Of a stretch of 39,999 nt of DNA, positions 15,195-23,468 are shown one piece after another. This DNA is from Nitrospirota bacterium (GTDB taxonomy: Bacteria > Nitrospirota > Nitrospiria > JACRHA01): NCBI GenBank assembly GCA_016234185.1, contig JACRHA010000035.1:1-39999 (forward strand). Direction: 5' to 3'. Below the pieces are notes generated by a model. The model was given only the letters and a program-made list of their open reading frames with translations, ran no database searches and was not told the origin of the DNA. A program made the position numbers and the translations under genes. Positions within the stretch are counted from its first letter, which is position 1. Each line of letters starts with the position of its first letter.

Positions 15195-16862
15195 ATGAAA
15201 ACCAAGATAATATTATCCTTTGTGGGCGGTTTCTTTGTTGCCATGATCTTGGCCGGGACAGTGTGGCGTTTCCATGGCAGGATAGAGGAGATGATCCCCG
15301 GCTCAATTTTACAAAAGATGCTTGGGATGCCTATCGATGGTTCACCCCAGGCAGTGAAGATGAAGGATATGCCTGACATGGAGATGGGGAGCAGCATGGA
15401 CCAGAAAGGGATTGCACAGGTAGCTGTCATGATTCCTCCTACCAGGAGGCAACTGATCGGGGTGAAGAGTGAGACCATAGAAGAGAGGGCCATTGAAACC
15501 GTGATCCGCACTGTCGGTTCCGTGGACTATGACGAACGGAGGATGCGCCAGATCAATCTGAGGGTTTCCGGTTGGATTACAAAACTATTTGTAGATTATA
15601 CTGGAAAATTAGTTAAGAAAGGGGACCCCCTCTTTAAGCTTTATAGTCCTGATCTCGTCTCTACCCAGGAGGAGTATCTCCTGGCAAAGAGGACCCTGGA
15701 GCGGGTTAAGGCGAGCACAATGACCCATATCCGGAGCAATGCAGAGAATCAGGTGGAGTCGGCCAGGAACAGGCTCCTATTATGGGGCCTTACCGAGAAG
15801 CAGGTAAGCCAATTAGAACAGGGAGAAAAACCGCAGATGGAGACCACGATATATTCACCTATTGATGGTGTTGTTACCAAAAAGACAACCCTCCAGGGGA
15901 TGTATGTGACCCCTGAGATGAACCTTTATGAAGTTGCTGACCTATCTGTTGTCTGGATCTATGCCGATATCTATGAATATGAGATACCTTTAGCCAGGAT
16001 AGGGGATGTGGCAACAGTAACCCTGGCATCCTATCCGGGCAAGGGCTTTAGCGGTAAGGTGGTCTATATCTATCCTTATCTCAGCACAGAGACCCGGACA
16101 GTAAAGGTCAGGATGGAATTCCCAAATCCAGACGGCAAACTTAAACCCGGGATGTATGGGAATGTAGAGATCAGAGTAAAGGCAGGAATAAAGCCGGCTA
16201 TACCGCAAGAGGCTGTGCTCGACTCCGGTATCCGGAAACTCGTCTTCATCGATCGGGGAGAAGGTATGTATGAACCGAGGGAGGTCAAACTTGGCCCTAG
16301 GCTGGACAACTATTATGAGATCCTTGATGGGGTTAAAGCAGGCGATCGAGTGGTCACATCTGCAAACTTCCTGATCGATTCTGAAAGCAAGCTCAGGGCG
16401 GCAACGAGTATGATGGGGGCCCTTGGCATGGGCGGTATCCGGATGGAGCAGGCCCGGATGGGTAAGATGGAGGGAGAGATGGAGATGGGAGGAATGAAGG
16501 GGATGAAAGGAATGAAAGGAATGGAGACAGCCCAGGCGCCGGGGTCTATGGAGCAGACTGTGGATGGCTTAACCCTTACCGTAACCACTATGCCTAAACC
16601 ACCAAAGAAGGGAGAAAACATAATACATCTGTCGATAAAATCAAAGGAGGGTCCTGTCACAGATGCCAAGGTCACAATCTCTTATACCATGGTGATGTCC
16701 GGAATGGGGTCGGAGACGGTCGAGGCAAGACACACAGGAGAGGGGATCTATGAGGCCAAGGTAGACCTCGGTATGAAGGGCGGATGGAATATCGATGTGT
16801 CGATCGAACGGGGGAAGGCAAAACCGGTAAAGGCCAAGTTTACCATCAAGGTAGAAAAGTGA
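15195..16862 (+). CDS. cusB: CusB-type periplasmic adaptor with Met-rich linker and YtkA-like tail
   Basis: 555 residues. N-terminal anchor (IILSFVGGFFVAMILAG), then a Met-rich stretch (MKDMPDMEMGSSM), membrane-fusion core ~85-400 (INLRVSGWITKLFVDYTGKLVKKGDPLF barrel-sandwich, helical hairpin, ADIYEYEIPLARIGD, KPGMYGNVEIRV). Residues ~410-450 are a second Met-rich linker (GMKGMKGMKGM). The last ~95 residues (PVTDAKVTISYTM, GEGIYEAKVDLGMKGGWNIDV) resemble a YtkA/FixH-like beta-sandwich. Family adaptors bind Cu(I)/Ag(I) through Met and hand it to CusA. Longer than ordinary CusB (~400 aa) because of the tail. RBS GGGAG; 37 bases after the TolC gene. Confidence 0.9.
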   Translation: MKTKIILSFVGGFFVAMILAGTVWRFHGRIEEMIPGSILQKMLGMPIDGSPQAVKMKDMPDMEMGSSMDQKGIAQVAVMIPPTRRQLIGVKSETIEERAIETVIRTVGSVDYDERRMRQINLRVSGWITKLFVDYTGKLVKKGDPLFKLYSPDLVSTQEEYLLAKRTLERVKASTMTHIRSNAENQVESARNRLLLWGLTEKQVSQLEQGEKPQMETTIYSPIDGVVTKKTTLQGMYVTPEMNLYEVADLSVVWIYADIYEYEIPLARIGDVATVTLASYPGKGFSGKVVYIYPYLSTETRTVKVRMEFPNPDGKLKPGMYGNVEIRVKAGIKPAIPQEAVLDSGIRKLVFIDRGEGMYEPREVKLGPRLDNYYEILDGVKAGDRVVTSANFLIDSESKLRAATSMMGALGMGGIRMEQARMGKMEGEMEMGGMKGMKGMKGMETAQAPGSMEQTVDGLTLTVTTMPKPPKKGENIIHLSIKSKEGPVTDAKVTISYTMVMSGMGSETVEARHTGEGIYEAKVDLGMKGGWNIDVSIERGKAKPVKAKFTIKVEK

Positions 16863-16916
16863 TGATTGCCATCTAGATTGTGTAATGGCCTTAAAGGATA
16901 TTTATATTTAAATACA

Positions 16917-16986
16917 GCGAGCAAATGCGAGCGTAGGGAGGGGGAGGCTCCATCCGGCTCTGCCGGTGGAGGGGGATGGTCGCTCC
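16917..16986 (+). repeat. Dispersed intergenic palindromic element, copy 1
   Basis: Starts CAGCGAGCAAATGCGAGCG, then GGGGGAGGCTCCA, an inner hairpin CCGGC-tct-GCCGG, then GGAGGGGGATGGTCGCTCCCC. It ends just before the cusA Shine-Dalgarno. Translation through it created the ORF track's false N-terminus MEGDGRSPKKGSK. Confidence 0.8.
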
Positions 16987-17004
16987 CCTAAGAAAGGAAG
17001 TAAG

Positions 17005-20000
17005 ATGATTAATCGTGTCATTGAGTATAGTGCAAAGAACCCATTTATGATCTTCCTGGCTGTTTTATTCCTCTCGGCCTGGGGCTATTGGGCCGTTACC
17101 AGGACACCACTTGATGCGATACCGGATCTGTCGGATGTCCAGGTAATCATCTATACGGAGTGGTCGGGCCGTAGCCCCAACCTGGTTGAAGACCAGATCA
17201 CCTATCCCATCGTTACATCTATGCTGGGGGCGCCTAAGGTAAAGTATGTCCGTGGATCCTCTGACTTCGGTTTTTCTTATGTCTATGTGATCTTCCAGGA
17301 TGATACCGACATCTACTGGGCCCGGAGCCGGGTATTAGAGTATATGAGCAAGATCGCAGGGAGGCTTCCTGAAGGGGTTAATCCGATCCTTGGGCCTGAC
17401 GCAACCGGGGTTGGATGGGTATATGAGTATGCCCTTGTTGATGAGACCGGCCGGCATGACCTGGCAGAGCTCCGCTCTTATCAGGACTGGTATCTCCGCT
17501 ATCAGCTCCAATCCATCCCTGGTGTAGCAGAGGTAGCCTCTATTGGCGGATTTATTAAACAGTACCAGGTCAATGTAGATCCAAACAAGCTCCTGGCCTA
17601 CAACATCCCCTTTAGCAGGCTGACCCAGGCTATCAGGATGAGCAACAATGATGTAGGCGGTCGTTCTATTGAGATGAGTGAGCGGGAGTATATGATCAGG
17701 GGGCGTGGATATATCCGATCGCTGGAGGATCTTGAGGTTATCCCGCTTTCTGTCGGTCAAAACGGTGTCCCTATCATGCTAAGGGATGTGGCTGTTATCA
17801 GCCTTGGCCCTGAGATGCGTCGCGGGCTTGTTGAACTGGACGGCAAGGGAGAGGTAGTGGGTGGCATTGTAGTCATGCGCTATGGCGAGAGCGCACTCAA
17901 TGTTATTAACCGGGTAAAGGCTAAATTGAAAGAGATTGAGCCTGCCTTACCTCCTGGTATTAAGATAGTTACAACATATGACCGTTCAGACCTAATCTTA
18001 CGCGCTATTGCCACACTCAAAGAGAAATTGATCGAGGTTACACTGGTAGTTAGCCTTGTGAGCATCATCTTTTTATTTCACTTCCGCTCGGCCCTTGTGG
18101 CCATCTTGAGCCTCCCCATCGCAATCCTCTTTTCATTCATTGCGATCTATTATCTTGGGCTGACATCAAATGTCATGTCATTAGGTGGTATAGCAATAGC
18201 TATCGGGGCCATGGTGGATGCAGCGATTGTGATGATAGAAAATGTCCACCATAGGCTTGAGCAGATCCGGCCAGGAGAGGATCGCACTCAAGTAATCATT
18301 AATGCCTCCAAGGAATTAGGCCGCCCCCTCTTCTTCTCGCTCCTGATTATCACCGTCTCCTTCATGCCGGTTTTTACCTTAGAGGCGCAGGAGGGCCGCC
18401 TCTTTAAACCCCTTGCCTTCACGAAGACCTTTTCCATGTTCTTTGCCTCGGTCCTCTCGATTTCCCTTGTCCCGCTTCTTATGGTCTATCTTATCCGTGG
18501 AAAGATTACGCCCCTTGCAAGGAACCCGATCAACCGGGCTCTAATTGCCATCTACACCCCGGTGGCCCGCTTCTGCCTGAGGCATGGCAAACTCGTGATC
18601 GTGATGGCGTTAGCCATGGTTGTGCTGACTATACCTGCCTTTCTCCGCCTCGGATCCGAGTTTATGCCGCCACTCAATGAAGGGACGATCCTCTATATGC
18701 CAACGGCCCTTCCTGGTATCTCTGTTACAAAGGCGAGCCAGGTTTTACAGCAGCAAGATACCCTGTTAAAACAGTTTCCGGAGGTGGAGCGTGTCTTTGG
18801 CAAGATCGGACGGGCCGAGACCTCAACCGATCCCGCCCCAATGTCGATGGCTGAGGTCACCGTGAGCCTAAAACCGGAAGAGCAATGGCGGCCTGGGATG
18901 ACATGGGATAAACTCATCGCAGAGATGGACCGGGTAGTGCGCTTTCCCGGTATGCCCAATATATGGTGGATGCCGATTCAAACCCGTACTGAGATGTTGG
19001 CAACAGGTGTCCGGAGCGCGGTAGGGATCAAGATTTATGGCCGGGAACTGGATGAAATAGATCGGATCGGCAAGGAGATAGAGGGCCTGATATCGGGTGT
19101 TCCAGGAACCCGGAGTGCCTTTTCGGAGCGGGTCACCGGGGGATATTACCTCGACTTCGTTGTGGATCGTAAGGAGGCGGCCCGCTATAATCTGACTGTG
19201 CAGGAGGTAGAGGAAGTTATTGAGGCGGCTATCGGCGGGGCAAATGTGACCACTACTGTTGAGGGGCGGGAGCGCTATCCTGTTATTGTGAGATATGCAA
19301 GGGAGTTGCGGGAAGACCCGGAACGGCTTAAGCGCGTACTGATACCTACACCGACCGGGGCCAATATTCCTTTGGGACAATTGGCCGATATCCACGTGAC
19401 TACCGGCCCCCCCATGATCAAGGATGAGAATGGATCACTTGCTGGTATAGTCTATGTAGATGTAGTAAACCGGGACCTTGGGAGCTACGTTGAGGAGGTC
19501 AAAAAACTCATTGCCGAAAGAATAGAGCTTCCATCCGGTTATTCCCTTGGGTGGGCTGGATCCTACCAGTACCTCCTCCGGGCAAAGGAGCGGCTTAAGG
19601 TTGTAGTGCCGCTGACCCTTCTCCTGACCTTTGTCCTTCTCTATCTGAATTTCAGGTCTGTGAGTGAGACGCTGATTGTTCTCCTCTCTATCCCATTTGC
19701 TCTGGTTGGCGGGGTTCTCTTTTTGGGAATCCTGGGTTACAATCTAAGTGTCGCAGTCTGGGTAGGGATCATTGCGCTCGCCGGGGTTGCCGCCGAGACA
19801 GGCGTAGTAATGATTGTTTTCCTGGATGAGGCGTATCATCGATACCAGCAGGAAGGAAGGATGAATACGCGTACAGACCTGGTTGAAGCCGTGATGGAAG
19901 GTGCAGTCCTGCGTGTGCGGCCTAAGGTGATGACCGTGTCGGCGATCATATTCGGACTTCTGCCGATCATGTGGAGCCACGGCACAGGCGCCGATGTGAT

Positions 20001-20142
20001 GAAGAGGATCGCAGCGCCGATGATCGGAGGAATGGTTACGTCTACGTTCCTGACCCTGCTGATTATTCCGATCATCTATGTATGGTGGCGGGGATGGCAG
20101 CTCAAATCTTTGGATCAGAACCAGGAAAAGAGGAGTAATTAA
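17005..20142 (+). CDS. cusA: Copper/silver HME-RND efflux pump CusA
   Basis: 1045 residues from the ATG at 17005 (AAAGGAAG upstream); the ORF-track start at 16966 lies in a repeat. Twelve TM helices in the RND layout with two large periplasmic loops. TM4 region GGIAIAIGAMVDAAIVMIEN is nearly the E. coli CusA sequence and differs from the CzcA type, so Cu(I)/Ag(I) is the likely substrate. Periplasmic Met positions match the CusA pathway (PMSMAE, TEMLATG). Proton-driven export through CusB and the TolC protein encoded upstream. It ends IAAPMIGGMVTSTFLTLLIIP, a segment echoed in the ghost at 21006-21116. Confidence 0.96.
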   Translation: MINRVIEYSAKNPFMIFLAVLFLSAWGYWAVTRTPLDAIPDLSDVQVIIYTEWSGRSPNLVEDQITYPIVTSMLGAPKVKYVRGSSDFGFSYVYVIFQDDTDIYWARSRVLEYMSKIAGRLPEGVNPILGPDATGVGWVYEYALVDETGRHDLAELRSYQDWYLRYQLQSIPGVAEVASIGGFIKQYQVNVDPNKLLAYNIPFSRLTQAIRMSNNDVGGRSIEMSEREYMIRGRGYIRSLEDLEVIPLSVGQNGVPIMLRDVAVISLGPEMRRGLVELDGKGEVVGGIVVMRYGESALNVINRVKAKLKEIEPALPPGIKIVTTYDRSDLILRAIATLKEKLIEVTLVVSLVSIIFLFHFRSALVAILSLPIAILFSFIAIYYLGLTSNVMSLGGIAIAIGAMVDAAIVMIENVHHRLEQIRPGEDRTQVIINASKELGRPLFFSLLIITVSFMPVFTLEAQEGRLFKPLAFTKTFSMFFASVLSISLVPLLMVYLIRGKITPLARNPINRALIAIYTPVARFCLRHGKLVIVMALAMVVLTIPAFLRLGSEFMPPLNEGTILYMPTALPGISVTKASQVLQQQDTLLKQFPEVERVFGKIGRAETSTDPAPMSMAEVTVSLKPEEQWRPGMTWDKLIAEMDRVVRFPGMPNIWWMPIQTRTEMLATGVRSAVGIKIYGRELDEIDRIGKEIEGLISGVPGTRSAFSERVTGGYYLDFVVDRKEAARYNLTVQEVEEVIEAAIGGANVTTTVEGRERYPVIVRYARELREDPERLKRVLIPTPTGANIPLGQLADIHVTTGPPMIKDENGSLAGIVYVDVVNRDLGSYVEEVKKLIAERIELPSGYSLGWAGSYQYLLRAKERLKVVVPLTLLLTFVLLYLNFRSVSETLIVLLSIPFALVGGVLFLGILGYNLSVAVWVGIIALAGVAAETGVVMIVFLDEAYHRYQQEGRMNTRTDLVEAVMEGAVLRVRPKVMTVSAIIFGLLPIMWSHGTGADVMKRIAAPMIGGMVTSTFLTLLIIPIIYVWWRGWQLKSLDQNQEKRSN

Positions 20143-20143
20143 A

Positions 20144-20377
20144 ATGATGGGTAATAACATGATTGGCCAGGGGATGGGGATCTGGATGTTCTTAGGTCTT
20201 ATCTTCTGGATCTTCCTTATTGTTGGGATCATCTTTCTCCTGATCTGGGCAGTCCAGAGGGTCTCAGGAGGAAGGATTGAAAAAGAGGATTCGGCGCTTG
20301 AGATACTAAAGAAGCGGTATGCCAGGGGAGAGATCTCGAAAGAGGAGTATGAAGAAAAGAGGCGGGATCTTTTATAG
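20144..20377 (+). CDS. Small membrane protein with SHOCT domain
   Basis: 77 residues from ATG 20144 (GAGGAG upstream, one base after the cusA stop); the ORF track's earlier start overlaps cusA. Met/Gly-rich N-terminus (MMGNNMIGQGMGIWMF), one TM helix (FLGLIFWIFLIVGIIFLLIWAV), then a SHOCT motif (ALEILKKRYARGEISKEEYEEKRRDL). SHOCT domains are short oligomerisation-type motifs; proteins of this form often accompany copper genes. Likely an inner-membrane accessory of the Cus system; exact role unknown. Confidence 0.8.
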   Translation: MMGNNMIGQGMGIWMFLGLIFWIFLIVGIIFLLIWAVQRVSGGRIEKEDSALEILKKRYARGEISKEEYEEKRRDLL

Positions 20378-20389
20378 GAGGGCCTTTCC

Positions 20390-20998
20390 ATGAATAAGAA
20401 TCGTTTGTTCGTGATAGCCGTTATTCTGATATTTGTTGGAATGGCCGGTATCTTTACTACAACCTTATTCGTGAGATCGTACATTTCAGGCAGCGGGATG
20501 TTCCCTGGAAGCAGGATGATGCAGATGATAATGGGCAGCGGTATGATGGGAGGGAGGATGATGCAAGGAGGCATGATGGGGGAGATGATGCGGAACATGG
20601 GAGAGATAAATAAAAAAACCAGCTTTTCTTCCAATGGTGAGAGGATTTTTTATACAGGGGTAAATTCAAATGGCGAGATAATCAAGAACACTCATGGGAT
20701 GCAAGGAGCCGGATGTGCCATGTGCCATGGCGTGGATGCAAGGGGAATGCGTATGATGATGATGGATATTCCGGGCATAAGATGGGATACCCTTACAGAT
20801 CCAAAGGGCCACATTCATCCCAATGGAAGGAGACATCCCCCTTTTACAGAAGAATCATTTAAGGTCTGTGCCCTGATCGGTATGGACCCTGCCGGAAATC
20901 AACTTAATACAATGATGCCGAGATGGGAGATGTCAAAGGAAGATCTAGTTGACCTGATAGGTTATCTGAAGGGTAAGGCAGGAAACAAAGGAGATTAA
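20390..20998 (+). CDS. Met-rich membrane-anchored c-type cytochrome
   Basis: 202 residues, GGAGG eight bases before the ATG. One N-terminal TM helix (LFVIAVILIFVGMAGIFTTTLFV), then a periplasmic Met-rich stretch (about 14 Met in 36 residues, e.g. RMMQMIMGSGMMGGRMMQGG), then a cytochrome c domain with one CxxCH (CAMCHG) and a second Met cluster (GMRMMMMDIPG) directly after it. The axial Met is probably in MMPRWEMS near the C-terminus, as in class I cytochromes ending in DLVDLIGYLK. Last intact gene of the cus operon. Linking a haem c to a Met-rich metal-binding segment suggests Cu(I)/Ag(I) sensing, oxidation or storage, but that is inference. Confidence 0.8.
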   Translation: MNKNRLFVIAVILIFVGMAGIFTTTLFVRSYISGSGMFPGSRMMQMIMGSGMMGGRMMQGGMMGEMMRNMGEINKKTSFSSNGERIFYTGVNSNGEIIKNTHGMQGAGCAMCHGVDARGMRMMMMDIPGIRWDTLTDPKGHIHPNGRRHPPFTEESFKVCALIGMDPAGNQLNTMMPRWEMSKEDLVDLIGYLKGKAGNKGD

Positions 20999-21005
20999 CG
21001 CATGA

Positions 21006-21116
21006 ATTGCCGCGCCTATAGTAGGCGGGATGATCACATCCACGATTCTCACGCTTGTCGTAATCCCGGCCATCTATGCCTTATGGAGGGGGTGGGGAAT
21101 GAGGGGGAAGGTTTAG
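21006..21116 (+). pseudogene. C-terminal ghost of a second CusA/CzcA-type pump
   Basis: The plus frame reads IAAPIVGGMITSTILTLVVIP followed by AIYALWRGWGMRGKV-stop. The cusA end reads IAAPMIGGMVTSTFLTLLIIP followed by IIYVWWRGW. A TGA lies just upstream and no further pump sequence precedes it, so about 36 codons survive. It ends on the stop codon of the convergent dus gene. Confidence 0.85.
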
Positions 21117-22087
21117 ACGCCTATCTGTATATCCCCAATTAGCGTGTCAAATTCGTCCTCAGTTGCGGCGGTGAGCAACGGAATGCGCAGTTGAGCCTCG
21201 TCCGGCATGCCGTGAATGTATTTGGCCGTATGTTTGCGGAATAGGATCAGTCCGGCCTTTGGGCCGTAGAAATCCAGATTGAGGGCGAGGTGACGCCGCA
21301 TGAGGGCGATCCGCTCCCCGACCGTGACCTGCTCCCGGTCTTTGCGCGCGAAGATCCACGGGTTGCCGATGGCGGCGCGACCAATCATCACCCCATCGCA
21401 GCCGGTATGCGCCTTGATGCGGGAGATGTCGGCCACTGTGCGCACGTCGCCGTTGCCGATCACGGGGAGGCTTACGGCCTGCTTTACCTCGGCAATGGCA
21501 TCCCAGTCGGCCGCGCCTTTGTATGCCTGCGCCTTCGTGCGCCCGTGGACTGCGATCAGGCTCGCGCCGCTCTCTTCGAGGATTTTGGCGATTGTTGTGT
21601 GGTTCCGCGAGATGTCATCCCATCCCAGCCGGATCTTGCCGGTGACGGGAATGCGCAGCGATCGGGAGAGCCGCGTGAACACACGTGTGATCTTGTCCGG
21701 CTGACACAGCATGCCCGATCCCGCGCCGCGCCCGGCGATATCTTTGACGCAGCACCCCATGTTGATGTCAATGATGTCGGGGCCAAACTCCTGTAAACGA
21801 ACGGCTGTCTCCACCAGCCGGTCTTCGTCGTGGCCGTAAATCTGGAATGTCATCGGACGCTCGGCGGTCTGGAATTTCAATTTTTGCCGTGCCTTTACGG
21901 TCGGCCTGCGGCTCCGCAGCTCGTCCACGTTCACGAACTCTGTATACGAGACAGCGCTTCCGAGTTCACGGCAGATGAGCCGGTAGGGGAGGTCGGAATA
22001 GCCGTCCATGGGCGAGAGGATTAGGTCGCCGTAAATGGGGATGTGGCGGATGTGGAATGCAGGAACGATGCTCATGGCAAGGTGCAT
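21113..22087 (-). CDS. dus: tRNA-dihydrouridine synthase
   Basis: About 324 residues from ATG 22087 (MHLAMSIVPAF); ATG 22075 is an alternative, and the ORF-track start (a GTG at 22168 overlapping trmO) adds residues without Dus similarity. FMN-dependent TIM barrel that reduces uridine in the tRNA D-loop. LSPMDGYSDLPYR at the N-terminus, INMGCCVKDIAGRGAGSGML with the catalytic Cys, VTGKIRLGWDD, VHGRTKAQAYKG, VIGNGDVRT and GVMIGRAAIGNPWIF all fit the family. Base composition is visibly richer in GC than neighbours, suggesting a different origin. It ends on the pump ghost. Confidence 0.92.
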   Translation of the reverse strand: MHLAMSIVPAFHIRHIPIYGDLILSPMDGYSDLPYRLICRELGSAVSYTEFVNVDELRSRRPTVKARQKLKFQTAERPMTFQIYGHDEDRLVETAVRLQEFGPDIIDINMGCCVKDIAGRGAGSGMLCQPDKITRVFTRLSRSLRIPVTGKIRLGWDDISRNHTTIAKILEESGASLIAVHGRTKAQAYKGAADWDAIAEVKQAVSLPVIGNGDVRTVADISRIKAHTGCDGVMIGRAAIGNPWIFARKDREQVTVGERIALMRRHLALNLDFYGPKAGLILFRKHTAKYIHGMPDEAQLRIPLLTAATEDEFDTLIGDIQIGV

Positions 22088-22149
22088 GATACCAAATGAC
22101 TCAAAAATATTCCACTTGAGATTTCGGATGAGAAGAGGAGGGATCTTAT

Positions 22150-22626
22150 TTAGAGTTTTTTGATCCACCCCGGGACCCTTGCCCTTTTAACAAGATCATT
22201 ATCAGGGATATAGGGTTTGATATCGATCACAGGCGTACCATCTATGGCATCAAGCCCTTTTACCGTAAGGCGTGTGCCATCCCTTTTTATGAATCGGCAT
22301 ATTGTTAAGGCAATAGGGTTGGGCCTATGGGGCGAACGGGTGGCGAACATTCCAACTAAGGGTAGATCCTCCCTTCCCTTAGGATGGGTCTGGAGCCTGA
22401 CCCCCTTTTTTGACCTGCTGAAATAGTAGATGACAATGATATGCGAGAAATCCTCAAGCCCTTCTAGCGCCCTGGCCCATTTCTTATCAAGGTGGATCTC
22501 AGATACAATATCATCCCATTCCCGCTTTTCAGGTTCCTTTATGGGGGAATGCACAATACCTATGGGCTTGAGAGAAAACCTTCTGATATCTAGATGATGA
22601 GTTGTAAAACCAGATTTACGTTTCAT
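22150..22626 (-). CDS. trmO: TrmO-family tRNA methyltransferase (UPF0066/TsaA)
   Basis: 158 residues. FSLKPIGIVHSPIKEPEKREWDD opens the family's domain, and FATRSPHRPNPIALT is its signature. TrmO uses S-adenosylmethionine to methylate N6-threonylcarbamoyladenosine at tRNA position 37. The E. coli enzyme has an extra C-terminal domain; this protein is the short form common in other bacteria, whose substrate may differ. Upstream of dus on the same strand, so the two tRNA-modification genes may be co-transcribed. Confidence 0.9.
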   Translation of the reverse strand: MKRKSGFTTHHLDIRRFSLKPIGIVHSPIKEPEKREWDDIVSEIHLDKKWARALEGLEDFSHIIVIYYFSRSKKGVRLQTHPKGREDLPLVGMFATRSPHRPNPIALTICRFIKRDGTRLTVKGLDAIDGTPVIDIKPYIPDNDLVKRARVPGWIKKL

Positions 22627-22637
22627 GTTAGGGTTTT

Positions 22638-22672
22638 GTCATTACGAGCACCGGAAGGGTGCGTGGAAATCT
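22638..22672. repeat. REP-like palindromic fragment
   Basis: TCATTACGAGCACC-ggaag-GGTGCGTGG forms a short hairpin (GCACC/GGTGC). The opening TCATTACGAGC resembles a widespread intergenic repeat. It sits between trmO and the MazF-like gene. Confidence 0.4.
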
Positions 22673-22995
22673 TAATCAACCAGCATCTCCTTTATGATCG
22701 ATTTTATCTCGTTAATGGTCTTACGATCAACCCTTCCAAGCCTCTTAATAAATCTTTTTTTATCAACCGTGCGGATCTGATCCAATACCACCCACCCATC
22801 CGTTCTCTTAAACTTGATAGGGATACGGGTAGGGTAGAGGTGCGATTGTGTTGTCATCGGTGCGATTATGACTGTTGAGATATATTTATTCATCTCATCA
22901 GGGGAGATAATAATGCAAGGACGTGCCTTTTTTATTTCGTGTCCGATAGTAGGATCAAGGGAAATAAGGAGGACATCATATTGTTTTATTACCAC
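22672..22995 (-). CDS. MazF/PemK-type toxin
   Basis: 107 residues. IKQYDVLLISLDPTIGHEIKKARPCIIISPDEMNK is the MazF/PemK opening, with IIAPMTTQSH and GWVVLDQIRTVDKKRFIKRLGRV later, both conserved. MazF toxins are sequence-specific endoribonucleases. Its start overlaps the end of the upstream antitoxin gene by seven bases. Confidence 0.92.
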   Translation of the reverse strand: MVIKQYDVLLISLDPTIGHEIKKARPCIIISPDEMNKYISTVIIAPMTTQSHLYPTRIPIKFKRTDGWVVLDQIRTVDKKRFIKRLGRVDRKTINEIKSIIKEMLVD

Positions 22996-23237
22996 TCCCA
23001 GCCTTTCATATCTAAATCAATTTGATCATCAATAATTAATCGATCTTCTTTCTCTTCCTCCATCTTTCTAAAATTGTCCTCCCAATCCTTTCTTGGTTCC
23101 TTTTTGAAGGGTTTGATAATTATGTTGTCATCTTCAACTTCCAGATCAACCTCCTTTTCAATGCGACATTGTTCTAAAATTATCTTGGGTATTCTTATTC
23201 CTTTAGAATTTCCGATCGGAACTATTGTTGCCTTCAT
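22989..23237 (-). CDS. MazE-type (AbrB-fold) antitoxin
   Basis: 82 residues. MKATIVPIGNSKGIRIPKIILEQCRIEKEVDLEVEDDNIIIKP is the swapped-hairpin AbrB/MazE DNA-binding domain. The acidic C-terminal tail (KEDRLIIDDQIDLDMKGWEW) is of the kind that wraps the MazF toxin. GAGGAG precedes the ATG. Autorepression at the palindrome over its own -10 box (23256-23274) is likely. Confidence 0.92.
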   Translation of the reverse strand: MKATIVPIGNSKGIRIPKIILEQCRIEKEVDLEVEDDNIIIKPFKKEPRKDWEDNFRKMEEEKEDRLIIDDQIDLDMKGWEW

Positions 23238-23255
23238 ATTCTCCTCACCTCCAAA

Positions 23256-23287
23256 GTAATTATAATGTAATTACGTAGATGCGTCAA
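23256..23287 (-). promoter_or_regulatory. mazEF promoter with palindromic operator
   Basis: Minus-strand TTGACG (23287-23282), 17-nt spacer, perfect TATAAT (23264-23259). A 7-bp inverted repeat GTAATTA-TAATG-TAATTAC (23256-23274) covers the -10 box, as expected of an antitoxin-bound operator. Confidence 0.7.
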
Positions 23288-23468
23288 GAAAAGGTGGTAA
23301 TTAGGTATTCTATTGGATGAATTTCGGGATTTATATTGATGGATTTGATACCTGCATCAACTGCAAGAGAAAGTCATAACCTAACCCTGTCCTCTTATCT
23401 TCATGCCAGGAAAAGGCTGCCTTTAGATAATCTTCGGCTTCGGGCCTGAGAATGACTCTATATTTCAT
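23284..23468 (-). pseudogene. Frameshifted, truncated ParE/RelE-type toxin
   Basis: Not in the ORF track. The ATG at 23468 overlaps the antitoxin stop (TAATG). The reading begins MKYRVILRPEAEDYLKAAFSWHED and KRTGLGYDFLLQ, the ParE pattern. After that the frame is lost: one base missing (CAGTT where CAGGTT is expected) moves it to VDAGIKSININPEIHPIEY, the rest of the domain. The C-terminus then ends early (LITTFS-stop) without the final conserved strands. Both the frameshift and the truncation predict no active toxin. Confidence 0.8.

Noticed and set aside
16966-17004. N-terminal extension of cusA (MEGDGRSPKKGSK)
   Set aside because: Encoded by the dispersed repeat; the strong RBS is in front of the ATG at 17005.
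19744-20634. 296-aa minus ORF
   Set aside because: Shadow of cusA and the two following genes; Pro/Ile-rich reading typical of antisense to Gly/Met-rich coding DNA.
21290-21796. 168-aa and 134-aa plus ORFs over dus
   Set aside because: GC-rich antisense shadows of a well-supported dus gene.
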